A DNA stretch of 64,000 nt from Opitutaceae bacterium (GCA_016794625.1 JAEUGY010000070.1:112956-176955); one strand, 5' to 3'; numbered from the stretch's first letter, positions 26,323-33,647 are shown. Numbers and translations are program-made. Notes: generated by a model from the letters alone, not told the origin.

Positions 26323-26951
26323 GCACCGCAACCACCTCCAACCTGGGCCCGAAGTGGTTTCAGGCGTTCCGCAAGCCACGCGCCGCCACCGTACCGAAAC
26401 TCTCCAGCTCTGAGCCCGGGTTCCACCAGCGCATCCGCGAAGAGGCTCCCGACGCGATTGCGGAACTGCGCGACGTGTTCAAGGCCGCAAACGACGCAGT
26501 GGCAGAGATTGGCCGCGCAAGCAACGGGATGCATGCCGCAACGGCCGAGGCAAAAGCGCTGCTTGCCGAATACGCGAAGGCAATTGCGCCGGATCGCAAG
26601 GAGGCATTCCACTTCGCCCGCAGCAAGCTCGGAGGTGCAAACATCGACGGTGCCAGCTATCTAGCGGTCGAGTTCGTGCGCTTGCGTCTCGACCGCGGTT
26701 TGGTTGCCCGGGCACTTGCCGAGGCCCGAGAGATCCTTGCTTCAGAAAAGCAGGCATACGCTGATTTCATCGCGCACGCGAAACTTGAATACGGGCTGGA
26801 GCATAAGCCGGGCTGCACGGCTGAACGCGTGTTTGAGCACATGCAGAACGCGGTTCAGATCGCAGACCAGTTCTTGCGCGAATCGACCGAAGCATTCGGC
26901 GATACCAAACTACGCAACGCCGCCGGGCAACTCCTCGGCACGTTCGCCTAA
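26319..26951 (+). CDS. hypothetical helical protein
   Basis: A 210-residue protein, almost entirely alpha-helical by composition, with heptad-like stretches (PDAIAELRDVFKAANDAVAEI; ALAEAREILASEKQAYADFI). No transmembrane segment or signal is seen. The length and coiled-coil character would suit a scaffold, size-determination or helper-interference protein of a satellite, but no homologue is recognised. It is coupled to the preceding gene by a 4-base overlap and followed by an intrinsic terminator candidate. Confidence 0.55.
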   Translation: MSTATTSNLGPKWFQAFRKPRAATVPKLSSSEPGFHQRIREEAPDAIAELRDVFKAANDAVAEIGRASNGMHAATAEAKALLAEYAKAIAPDRKEAFHFARSKLGGANIDGASYLAVEFVRLRLDRGLVARALAEAREILASEKQAYADFIAHAKLEYGLEHKPGCTAERVFEHMQNAVQIADQFLRESTEAFGDTKLRNAAGQLLGTFA

Positions 26952-26997
26952 ACCCTTTGGCCCGGTAGGGATCCCGGGTCAGATTGAGAGTCAACCA

Positions 26998-27033
26998 CCC
27001 GCCCAGGGTAAATCCTTGGGCGGGCCAATTTTC
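26998..27033 (+). terminator. intrinsic terminator candidate
   Basis: CCCGCCCAGGG (26998-27008) pairs with CCTTGGGCGGG (27014-27024) over 11 bp with one G-U pair and a 5-base loop, followed by CCAATTTTC. It lies between the genes ending at 26951 and starting at 27039, dividing the small-gene region into two units. Confidence 0.6.
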
Positions 27034-27038
27034 AAGAT

Positions 27039-27266
27039 ATGACCAACGCCGAAACACACGTTCAGATCGCGGTCGCGCTAAAGGCACTCGCCGAGCGCCG
27101 TTCCGCCGTAAGTCAGGAGATCCGGGAACGCATGAAGCGCCTTTCAAAAATCCAAAACGGCATCCGCGATGGGCTGGTGAAGAGCGGCCCGGAGCTGCTC
27201 AAGACCGAGCTGACGATTGCCCCCGATGACCGCATTTTGATCGGCAACCCACTGCGCGGGCTGTGA
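27039..27266 (+). CDS. hypothetical small helical protein
   Basis: A 75-residue charged protein (VALKALAERRSAVSQEIRER and similar), likely a helical hairpin. No family is recognised. It follows the terminator candidate by 6 bases and overlaps the next gene by 4 bases (GTGA). Confidence 0.5.
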   Translation: MTNAETHVQIAVALKALAERRSAVSQEIRERMKRLSKIQNGIRDGLVKSGPELLKTELTIAPDDRILIGNPLRGL

Positions 27267-27712
27267 TAACCCCGGGACTACGTCACGAGCCGATTGCGAC
27301 GCCGCAGGCATGCGCGGTGAGCGAGTCGGCGCGCATCGTCGCGGAGATTGCGGAGAGGCTCGACGAATTGGAGAGCATCAAGAAGTACTCCGCTGGCGAT
27401 CTCGTGGCCCGGCTGAATGCCGTCAACGCCACCGTGCCAAGGGCATTCCCTGTGCTGATCTCGCTGCTGCGCGGGAACACTGAAGCGGTCTGCTGCTCGT
27501 TCAACGTAATGGCGCACAGCAGGGGACTCACAAAGCAGGCAATCCACTTCGAATGGGTTCAGATGCTCGAAGCGCTGGACACCCACTTCCCCTCACTTGC
27601 TGGAGCGATCCGGGACGTCCGGCACATGGCCCTTGCGAGCGAAGACCAGCTAAGCCACGCGGACGCTATGCGGGCCACGCGGGAGGCATCGGGGGCCGAA
27701 TCGCTACCATGA
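27263..27712 (+). CDS. hypothetical protein
   Basis: A 149-residue protein with GTG start coupled to the preceding stop. It is helical, with the segment NVMAHSRGLTKQAIHFEWVQMLEAL resembling the DNA-reading end of sigma-like or phage regulatory proteins that contain a short helix-turn-helix. That reading is tentative. It lies two genes upstream of the small terminase, at the place where phages and satellites often keep late regulators. Confidence 0.5.
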   Translation: MITPGLRHEPIATPQACAVSESARIVAEIAERLDELESIKKYSAGDLVARLNAVNATVPRAFPVLISLLRGNTEAVCCSFNVMAHSRGLTKQAIHFEWVQMLEALDTHFPSLAGAIRDVRHMALASEDQLSHADAMRATREASGAESLP

Positions 27713-27837
27713 CCGCGACCAAGGCGAGATCTTCAACCCTAGGCCAAAGGACGGCGCGCCAAGGGGCACGAGATGCGAGGGATACCCCCCCGCCGGCATC
27801 TAGGAAACCTATGTCCGCAATGCAGCCCAGCCGGTAA
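27709..27837 (+). CDS. possible small basic protein
   Basis: A 42-residue ORF whose ATG overlaps the preceding stop (ATGA). The product is basic and disordered-looking (TKARSSTLGQRTARQGARD). The overlap fits the pattern of this element, but composition gives no further support and it may be chance. Confidence 0.3.
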   Translation: MTATKARSSTLGQRTARQGARDARDTPPPASRKPMSAMQPSR

Positions 27838-27859
27838 CTGAACCCCTGTTGGTTTCCTA
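27801..27859. repeat. inverted repeat ahead of the small terminase gene
   Basis: TAGGAAACC (27801-27809) and GGTTTCCTA (27851-27859) are perfect 9-bp inverted copies 41 bases apart, in the gap before the terS-like gene. This is a normal place for a packaging (cos/pac) recognition site or an operator. No known cos sequence is recognised. Confidence 0.4.
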
Positions 27860-27876
27860 CCTGAAAACTTTCTCCG

Positions 27877-28425
27877 ATGACTTCAGTTCAACCCAAGCCC
27901 GATTCCCCTCTAGCGGTCAACCTTGCTACGCTAGCGGACGCTTTGAGCCTGTCCGAGGCCCGCATTGGGCAATTGGTGCGCGAAGGGGTGGTGGTGAAGC
28001 TGGCCCGGGGCCGCTATGACTTGGTCCCGTCGGTCAAAGGATACCTCAATTTCCTGCGTGCTCGCACCTGCGAAGACATTCCGACGCTCAAAGCTGAGCT
28101 ACTCCGGGAGCAAATCAAGAAGGCGAAGACCGAGAACGGCCGCGTCTCTGGGGAACTGATTCCCGCGACCGTGATTGGCGACTTCATCCGCGAAAACTGC
28201 CTCAAGCTCAATCAGCTGCTGACCATCGTTTTTGAGACCGAGGCGCCGCCAGCATGTCAGGGCAAGGACATTGCCGCTATTCGCATGGCGCTGCGTGACT
28301 GCTGCGACCGCGTCCGGGACACAGTCAACGGCGGTCTGAGGAACTGGACACCGGAGATCCACCTTGCCGCCAAGCCCACCATTTCAACGGAAACGCAAAG
28401 CACCCCCGACCAATCACTCTCATGA
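27877..28425 (+). CDS. Nu1-like small terminase subunit
   Basis: A 182-residue protein. Residues ~14-55 form a winged helix-turn-helix (LATLADALSLSEARIGQLVREG, then GRYDLVPSVKGYLNFL). A charged helix follows (LKAELLREQIKKAKTENGRVSGELIP), with the A/K-R-x-x-x-E-x-G-x-L-I pattern typical of Nu1/TerS proteins, and a C-terminal helical dimer/oligomer region. Small terminases recognise cos or pac DNA and guide the large terminase. No large terminase is present in the element, so this subunit would have to work with a helper phage's enzyme. Homology is judged by architecture only. Confidence 0.6.
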   Translation: MTSVQPKPDSPLAVNLATLADALSLSEARIGQLVREGVVVKLARGRYDLVPSVKGYLNFLRARTCEDIPTLKAELLREQIKKAKTENGRVSGELIPATVIGDFIRENCLKLNQLLTIVFETEAPPACQGKDIAAIRMALRDCCDRVRDTVNGGLRNWTPEIHLAAKPTISTETQSTPDQSLS

Positions 28426-29348
28426 CTACCACCCAACTCTATCAAAACGTCCGCGAAGCAAAACGCGTGACCGAAAACCCGCCGGACAACTACTCGAAGG
28501 CGCAGATACAAGAGGCCGCGACCTACCTCGACGCGAACACCAGCGCCGCCGCCCAATGCCTGGCAATTCTCGAAAATGCGACCATTGGCGTCATTGACAC
28601 TGCATCAAAGCACGTCTTCGCCAAGTTGCCCGAGGGAATTGAACCAGACAGCCTGCGCGAAGCCTGCGAAACCCTAACAGCCGGAACCGCGTATTTGGCG
28701 CAACTTTTTACTGAATACCGGGACTCATTAGGGGTCTTTGCCGAAGTGATGGAGAAAGGCGACCTCCGTGACCGTTTCCGGCGCCTCGTAAAGCTCGTTA
28801 TTCAGTTTGAAGCACTGATCGCGAAGCCGGGAACTGGCGCGGTCACTGCCGCATTCAAAACGCAGCCCACCAAGCCGACACCGCTCGACGACGTGCCACT
28901 GCTCGACCCCATGCTGTCGCGTGTTGGAGATGGGTACGGGCCCGAGCAAGTTGCGGCGTGGACGCAATCGAAACGTGAATACGCAATCGCGCTGTCTCAG
29001 AAGTTTTCCGGTGTCGAGTTGCTGATAAAATCACTCGCCGAAGAAATCGTTCAGGACGGTTCTCCGGCCGGCGTAGAGCACCTAGCACCGCACGTAGTCG
29101 ACGCCGCTGCCGCATTCCGCGATAGCTTCATGTCGGTTGCGCCCCTGTTTGAGTTGGCCGAGTTTCGCCCACTTGGGAAGCGACTCGCCAAGGTGCATGA
29201 CGTGCTCGTGACGTTGGAGAGTATCCTGAAGATCGACGGTGCCGGGCAGCTTGAGCGAATCACCAACCAGCTGAGCGAAGCGGCTGCACGCCTTGAGCGG
29301 CTGGAAGCTCGGGCTAGTGAACGAACCGAACTGGCTGCGCGGAACTAA
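28422..29348 (+). CDS. hypothetical helical protein coupled to TerS
   Basis: A 308-residue protein of unknown family, starting inside the TerS stop (ATGA). It is mainly helical with a proline-rich break near residue 150 (TQPTKPTPLDDVPLLDP). The C-terminal coiled coil (LERITNQLSEAAARLERLEA) could mediate oligomerisation. Its coupling to the small terminase makes a packaging or capsid-redirecting role a reasonable guess, but no motif supports a specific function. Confidence 0.65.
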   Translation: MTTTQLYQNVREAKRVTENPPDNYSKAQIQEAATYLDANTSAAAQCLAILENATIGVIDTASKHVFAKLPEGIEPDSLREACETLTAGTAYLAQLFTEYRDSLGVFAEVMEKGDLRDRFRRLVKLVIQFEALIAKPGTGAVTAAFKTQPTKPTPLDDVPLLDPMLSRVGDGYGPEQVAAWTQSKREYAIALSQKFSGVELLIKSLAEEIVQDGSPAGVEHLAPHVVDAAAAFRDSFMSVAPLFELAEFRPLGKRLAKVHDVLVTLESILKIDGAGQLERITNQLSEAAARLERLEARASERTELAARN

Positions 29349-29361
29349 ACGACCACCTGTC

Positions 29362-29396
29362 AGCCTTCGCCCTGGCGGAAACGGTGGGGCTTTCTT
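29362..29396 (+). terminator. weak terminator between convergent genes
   Basis: AGCCTT (29362-29367) can pair with GGGGCT (29386-29391) using two G-U pairs, followed by TTCTT. It sits at the end of the rightward run and before the 3' end of the leftward cargo gene. The stem is short, so confidence is low. Confidence 0.3.
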
Positions 29397-29418
29397 AAGA
29401 GATCGAAGCCGCAGGAAC

Positions 29419-30465
29419 TCAAGCGTTGCCGCGCCCTGCCCGACGACGCCACGTCGCCACTCCCAAGCTCACCAGCCCCACGATCGCTGCATATGTGCTC
29501 GGCTCCGGTATGGGCGCTAGGCTGGCCACGCGAAAACCGGTGCTGCGGTCTTCTGACTGGGGCAAATAGGACAGATCGGCAGAATTGGATAGCAGGGTGC
29601 TCAAGGCGTAGTCCCAAGCACCGCCCCGTAAACCCCGAAAGTTGCCGCCGACATCGCTGTCATTCCATTCCCACACGTTGCCGCCTTGGTCGAAGGTCCC
29701 GAAGAAGCTCGGCGCTGGGTATGCTCCGACATCGACAGTCCCGGGTCCTACATTCTCCGCATACGTCGGCGGGCCATAGTTCGCGAAAACTCCGCCGGTT
29801 TTCCCGCCAAAGAAGAAGTTGGCCCCCTGCGCAGTACCGACGGTGTTGCCGCTGAGTTCATTGCTTGTCGTCGGGAACTCCCAATAGGCGCCAGTGCCGT
29901 CCTTCGTCGGATCGTAGTACGCCGCTTTGTGCCACTCGTCCTTGCTCGGTAGGAACACCGACGCACTCGTCGTCCGGATTCCCGCCGAGAACACGGGATT
30001 CGCAACCCCTCCCAGCGTGTACGCCCCCGTCTCCGTGTCCCCGCTCCCCTGACCGTTGTGCAGCCAGTTCGTGAACCTCGCTGCGTCCCAAAACGACACG
30101 AACACGACTGGCTTGTTACCGAAGCCGCTCTTCACCTCATAGGTGTAGCTCCCGGCGCTGCCCGCTCGGGAGATGCCCCCAAACTGCGACGATCCCATCT
30201 CGGAGCTGTACAGGTTGTACGTGTCGGTTTTCGCCACCGCATTCAGGAACGCTGCGTACTGCGTGTTCGTCACTTCGAACTTCCCGATCTGGTACTGGTA
30301 GTTCACCGAGCCGCGACCATTGCTGTCAGAGGGATTCCCCAAGTAACCCACCGTCACAAAGTCGATCGACACGGACTGCGCCGTCGTCGTTGTCACCGCC
30401 ACCAAAGCAACCACGCTCGCGAGGAGCACGCCGCCCGTATTGAATACTCGGTCGATTGTGTTCAT
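29419..30465 (-). CDS. PEP-CTERM protein with SUMF1/FGE-fold domain, no cysteines
   Basis: A 348-residue secreted protein in the opposite direction to the other element genes. After a signal peptide (GVLLASVVALVAVTTTTAQS) comes an FGE-sulfatase (SUMF1) domain: GKFEVTNTQYAAFLNAVA, PVVFVSFWDAARFTNWL, FLPSKDEWHKAAYY, GNVWEWND, RGGAWD and STGFRVAS. The C-terminus is a PEP-CTERM sorting tag (PEPSTYAAIVGLVSLGVATWRRR). True formylglycine-generating enzymes need active-site cysteines, and this chain has none from M1 to the end, so it should not activate sulfatases. It may be a ligand-binding or surface protein. The start ATG 30465 is chosen because it places the signal peptide at the N-terminus. Confidence 0.85.
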   Translation of the reverse strand: MNTIDRVFNTGGVLLASVVALVAVTTTTAQSVSIDFVTVGYLGNPSDSNGRGSVNYQYQIGKFEVTNTQYAAFLNAVAKTDTYNLYSSEMGSSQFGGISRAGSAGSYTYEVKSGFGNKPVVFVSFWDAARFTNWLHNGQGSGDTETGAYTLGGVANPVFSAGIRTTSASVFLPSKDEWHKAAYYDPTKDGTGAYWEFPTTSNELSGNTVGTAQGANFFFGGKTGGVFANYGPPTYAENVGPGTVDVGAYPAPSFFGTFDQGGNVWEWNDSDVGGNFRGLRGGAWDYALSTLLSNSADLSYLPQSEDRSTGFRVASLAPIPEPSTYAAIVGLVSLGVATWRRRAGRGNA

Positions 30466-30801
30466 GGATGTTCGTCGCCTGCAGATTAAGGAGGATGCCG
30501 CGAATGGCGTGATATCCCCAGTCTTCTGCACGCAGCAACGGGAAAAGCGCATGTCTTTTGCGGGCATAAGGACGCAGAATGAAAATCACCCAATCGCAAT
30601 CAAAATACTAATGTGGCAAAGTAGTATGTCGGGTGCGGCCTAGATCATCGTCGTCCCCTTCACCGCGTAACCATGGCGGACCAGCCATTTCGCTACCGAC
30701 TTCGCCTTGGGATCCCCGCAAACAACAATGAAGCCGGCGCAAAAAGCGGGCATCCGTTTTGCGCATGGACAACGACACCCGCACCGGCAAACGCTGGTCG
30801 C
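30466..30801. other. AT-richer gap upstream of the cargo gene
   Basis: These 336 bases separate the divergent cargo gene and the last small ORF. Bases about 30570-30640 are AT-rich (CAAAATACTAATGTGGCAAAG), the likely promoter zone. The rightward frame stays open from 30673, so the following ORF could start earlier. No repeats or RNA genes are seen. Confidence 0.35.
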
Positions 30802-31095
30802 ATGATCGACCCCGCACAGGTGATTGCCGACGCCCGCAGGCAGCACCGCGACTACTACCTTGGCGCGACCGCCCAAGACGCATGTGCCATTGCTTCCGCA
30901 GCGTTCAAGGACTTTGCCGGCGCCCCCCGGGCAATTCTGCGGGCCGATGACCGCAAGGCCATAGAGCAGGGTACGCAGCGCATGGAGGGGCGTCTTATGC
31001 AAGCGCTGGACCTGCTGCGTGAGGCGGATGCGTTCAAGCGGCTGGCAGACACGAGACAGGGTGAGATCGTGCGCGGGCTGATGGGGATGGGGTAG
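30802..31095 (+). CDS. hypothetical small protein at the right end of the element
   Basis: A 97-residue product from ATG 30802 (or 140 residues from ATG 30673). It is helical and alanine/arginine-rich (IDPAQVIADARRQHRDYYLG; MEGRLMQALDLLREADAFKR). No family is recognised. It is the last ORF before the right att site, a common place for accessory genes. An opposing frame (30640-31164) is also open, so coding strand and existence are uncertain. Confidence 0.45.
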   Translation: MIDPAQVIADARRQHRDYYLGATAQDACAIASAAFKDFAGAPRAILRADDRKAIEQGTQRMEGRLMQALDLLREADAFKRLADTRQGEIVRGLMGMG

Positions 31096-31201
31096 ACGTC
31101 TCGCCCGAAATGACGGAGCTATTTTGCACCTTTCTGAGAAAGGAATGGAATTTGCAACAGGCAAAAGTCATTCTGCAACCGTCACTAACAGTTACTGGAC
31201 T

Positions 31202-31221
31202 TTGTTACAGCTTGCTACAGT
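31202..31221 (+). promoter_or_regulatory. right integrase arm-site candidate
   Basis: TTGTTACA-gc-TTGCTACAGT, 18 of 20 bases identical and in the same orientation as 21059-21078 at the left end, with ACTGGAC just upstream in both. Such paired sites near both ends usually bind the integrase N-terminal domain. Confidence 0.45.
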
Positions 31222-31240
31222 TTAAGCGGCATCCTGAAAA

Positions 31241-31274
31241 CGAAAAACCCGCTTACCTCTGAAGGATAGCGGGT
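31241..31274 (-). terminator. intrinsic terminator downstream of tRNA-Cys
   Basis: On the minus strand ACCCGCT pairs with AGCGGGT (7 bp, 14-base loop), followed by TTTTCG. It starts about 9 bases past the tRNA-Cys 3' end. It belongs to the inserted DNA, so after integration the tRNA transcript ends inside the element. Confidence 0.65.
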
Positions 31275-31279
31275 TGTAT

Positions 31280-31312
31280 CTCTGGAGGCGCGGGACGGAA
31301 TCGAACCGTCGC
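31280..31312. repeat. attR: tRNA-Cys 3' end copy in the intact gene
   Basis: The 33-bp match to 20949-20981. It overlaps the 3' end of tRNA-Cys (CCA, acceptor 3' strand, T-arm), so integration leaves the gene functional. Confidence 0.92.
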
Positions 31313-31357
31313 ATAGAGCTTTTGCAGAGCTCGGCCTTACCACTTGGCTACCGCGCC
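31283..31357 (-). tRNA. tRNA-Cys (GCA anticodon)
   Basis: Read on the minus strand, the 75-nt gene starts GGCGCGG and ends CCGCGCC-U-CCA, giving a perfect 7-bp acceptor stem, U73 as expected for cysteine, and an encoded CCA. The anticodon arm is GAGCU-CUGCAAA-AGCUC, giving anticodon GCA. The T-arm GACGG-UUCGAUU-CCGUC is perfect. It is the integration target of the element to its left. Confidence 0.95.
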
Positions 31358-31447
31358 GCGACCAGAGAGGGCGGGACGTTGCAGGATTAATCGAGCTCCG
31401 GCAAGACCTGAAATTCGGCGCGCCGGCGGCCCGCGCCGGCCTGCGGG

Positions 31448-32809
31448 TCAGTCTTCTGGTTTCAGCGTGTGCAATGCCGGAAGTTTGACCAGGGCGGGTA
31501 CCTTTCGGGCGACCGCGGCGACCACCAGCAGGGTGCCCACACCTCCGCTGACAACGGCCACGACGGGACCAAGGAGCGCAGCCATCAGTCCGGCCCGGAG
31601 CGCGCCCAGCTCATTGGAGGAGCCGATGAAGATCTGATTGACCCCGGTGACGCGGCCACGGAGGGAGTCCGGGGTGAGCAACTGGACAAGGGACTGACGG
31701 ACCACGACACTCACGTTGTCGAAGGCTCCCGTGAGAATGAGCGCGACCAAGGAGAGCCAGAACGACGTGGAGAGCCCGAAAACGATGATGGCCGCGCCGA
31801 AACCGGCGACCGACCAGAGTAGGACCCAGCCTGGGCGTCGCATCGGCGCGCGGTGGGCAATCCACATCGCCATGGCGAAGGCGCCAATGCTCGGCGCTGC
31901 GCGCAACCAACCCAAGCCAATGGGTCCGACGTGGAGGATGCGATCCGCATAGAGCGGCAGGAGCGCGACCGCTCCTCCGAGCAGCGTGGCGAACAGATCG
32001 AGCGAACTCGCACCGAGGATGACTTTCTTGTCCCAGATGAATTTTCCGCCGGCCAGGAGGTGACTCCAACTGCGCGCCTTGGCGGCGGGTTGCGGCGCTT
32101 GAAAGTAGGTTACCCGCTGCAGAACCAGGCAAAAACCGAGTCCCAACACCGCGTCCAGGAGGTAGACCACGGGAAAGCCGAGTCCGGCGATGACGAATCC
32201 TCCGATGGCCGGGCCCGCCATGGTGGCGATCTCAAAAGCCGAGGCATTCCAGGTGATCGCATTGCTCAGGGCCTGTGGAGGAAGCAAGAGCGGGATGATG
32301 GTTGAACGTGCCGGCCAGCCGAGAATCCGCACGCAGGCGCTGACCGCCAACAGAGCCAACAGGAGAGGCAGAGCAGGTTGATCAAAACGCAACGACTCCG
32401 GATCCGCGTGTCGCTCGAACACCAGGGCGATTTGCTTCAATCCCGCGTTCGCCCAACGCAGCGGCGCCCAGTCTGGTATGTGGGCGTGTCCCAATGACAG
32501 GGCGGCGAGTCCCACCGACAACAGCACCAAGGCCAACTGGGCGTTTTGAATGATGGTCCGCCGATCCGCTTGATCGGCGAGCAGACCCGCAGGAAGCGAC
32601 AAGGCCAGCAGGGGAAGCACATTGATCAACCCCACCAGGCCAAGGGCCGTCGCGGAACCCGTCCATTGGTAGATTTCCCAAGCGACCGCCACACTCACCG
32701 CCTGCCGCCCCATCAATGCCAGAAAGCTACCGACCATGTAATTACGGTAGTTTCTGACCCGCAGGGCAGCGTAGGGATCATGTGATTCCAGCGGATCCGA
32801 GTTGGCCAT
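31448..32809 (-). CDS. MFS transporter (EntS-like, MFS_3)
   Basis: A 453-residue major facilitator protein with about 12 helices. The opening ALRVRNYRNYMVGSFLALMGRQ and the loop LADQADRR(T)II after helix 2 are typical of the enterobactin-exporter-like class. A longer-than-usual soluble insert between helices 4 and 5 is visible (WAPLRWANAGLKQIALVFER). The likely role is export of small molecules by proton exchange. The start ATG 32809 is chosen; upstream codons in the same frame are not membrane-protein-like. The substrate is not known. Confidence 0.85.
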   Translation of the reverse strand: MANSDPLESHDPYAALRVRNYRNYMVGSFLALMGRQAVSVAVAWEIYQWTGSATALGLVGLINVLPLLALSLPAGLLADQADRRTIIQNAQLALVLLSVGLAALSLGHAHIPDWAPLRWANAGLKQIALVFERHADPESLRFDQPALPLLLALLAVSACVRILGWPARSTIIPLLLPPQALSNAITWNASAFEIATMAGPAIGGFVIAGLGFPVVYLLDAVLGLGFCLVLQRVTYFQAPQPAAKARSWSHLLAGGKFIWDKKVILGASSLDLFATLLGGAVALLPLYADRILHVGPIGLGWLRAAPSIGAFAMAMWIAHRAPMRRPGWVLLWSVAGFGAAIIVFGLSTSFWLSLVALILTGAFDNVSVVVRQSLVQLLTPDSLRGRVTGVNQIFIGSSNELGALRAGLMAALLGPVVAVVSGGVGTLLVVAAVARKVPALVKLPALHTLKPED

Positions 32810-32909
32810 GGCCCCAGATCCACGCACACTTTGTCCGACGTGACCAGCACCCACCCGCGCAGACCCGATGGTGCGGTGGAGCGCGGTCGAGAATGCGTTC
32901 CTCTCCCGC

Positions 32910-33533
32910 CTATTGAACCACAACGGACCAACCCATGGACTGGCGCGACCCCACCACGTTTGCCCGATAGGCACCGGGCTGCAACGTGCCAGGTGGAATG
33001 GTCAGGCGGATGACCGACTCGCGGGTCCGGGCCATGAGATCTCCGGGCAGCTGCTCAAAATGCACGAGGACGAAAAGCTCGTCTTCCCGCGAATAAAGGT
33101 GAGCGCTGTGCAGCGATTCTTTGTTGTCGGGAAACACGGCGGTGAACTGCAGGGTGTAGGGGAGCAGTCGGTTCGCCTGTCCGCCGGCGTGCAACTGGGT
33201 GACAGACTGAGGCAGCAGCGGAACTTCCAGCAATACCTGACCCAACACCGGCGGGATGCCACCGGGAAGCGGGTGGGCGGATGCTTTGACCCCGGCAGGC
33301 CCCCCGCCTGATTTGAGATCCGCGGGGCGTTCCGCAATGAGCGCGGCCCGGTGAAAGCCCGCCGACAGCAAACGCTGTACATTAGCCTGCTTCTTCATGT
33401 CACCATACGGCTCGAAAGCCTTGCCGGGCTTGCGGTAGTGCAGCGTGATCCACGTGTAGGGCACGATGACCACCAGGATCGCGAGCACGATCCACTTCAT
33501 CGGCCAGGGTTTTTGCGGGTGCTTCGCTGCCAT
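32910..33533 (-). CDS. membrane-anchored hypothetical protein
   Basis: A 207-residue protein with a single N-terminal transmembrane helix (WIVLAILVVIVPYTWITL) after a short basic tail, so an inner-membrane anchor with a periplasmic domain is likely. The rest has beta-rich composition and no recognised family. It lies 100 bases upstream of the MFS gene on the same strand and diverges from proS. Confidence 0.55.
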   Translation of the reverse strand: MAAKHPQKPWPMKWIVLAILVVIVPYTWITLHYRKPGKAFEPYGDMKKQANVQRLLSAGFHRAALIAERPADLKSGGGPAGVKASAHPLPGGIPPVLGQVLLEVPLLPQSVTQLHAGGQANRLLPYTLQFTAVFPDNKESLHSAHLYSREDELFVLVHFEQLPGDLMARTRESVIRLTIPPGTLQPGAYRANVVGSRQSMGWSVVVQ

Positions 33534-33647
33534 GACCGCCGAGCCAACCCATCGGCGGAGCGGGAGCAATCCTTCGTTGGGGGCGGCAGCGAGGGATCGC
33601 AATTACGGTTGCTCCAGTCACCGCCGCTCGTTTGGTTGGGCGATTCC

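Larger units (their letters stand above)
20949..31312. mobile_element. integrated ~10.3-kb phage-satellite-like element at tRNA-Cys
   Basis: Bounded by a perfect 33-bp direct repeat (20949-20981 and 31280-31312) that includes the 3' end of tRNA-Cys. The content in order is tyrosine integrase, unknown gene, AlpA-like regulator, two small genes, primase, helicase, origin candidate, about seven small genes, Nu1-like small terminase, an unknown helical protein, a SUMF1-fold cargo gene and a small ORF. No capsid, portal, tail, large terminase, relaxase or type IV secretion gene is recognisable. The size and set (int, alpA-type regulator, primase-replicase, terS) match phage-inducible chromosomal islands. 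Integration is clear from the sequence; the satellite class is inference. Confidence 0.85.

Noticed and set aside
29419..30465. SUMF1-domain gene as the activator of the sulfatase at 12830
   Set aside because: The protein has no cysteine, which the known formylglycine-generating chemistry requires.
30640..31164. Leftward 174-codon open frame opposite the last element ORF
   Set aside because: Cysteine- and arginine-rich with no recognisable domain; likely antisense shadow of the 30802-31095 gene. The short C-terminal part (KSVAKWLVRHGYAVKG) looks protein-like, so it is not fully excluded.
20949..31312. Conjugative or IS/transposon interpretation of the element
   Set aside because: No relaxase, coupling protein, secretion genes or transposase; the ends are tRNA direct repeats, not inverted repeats with target duplication.
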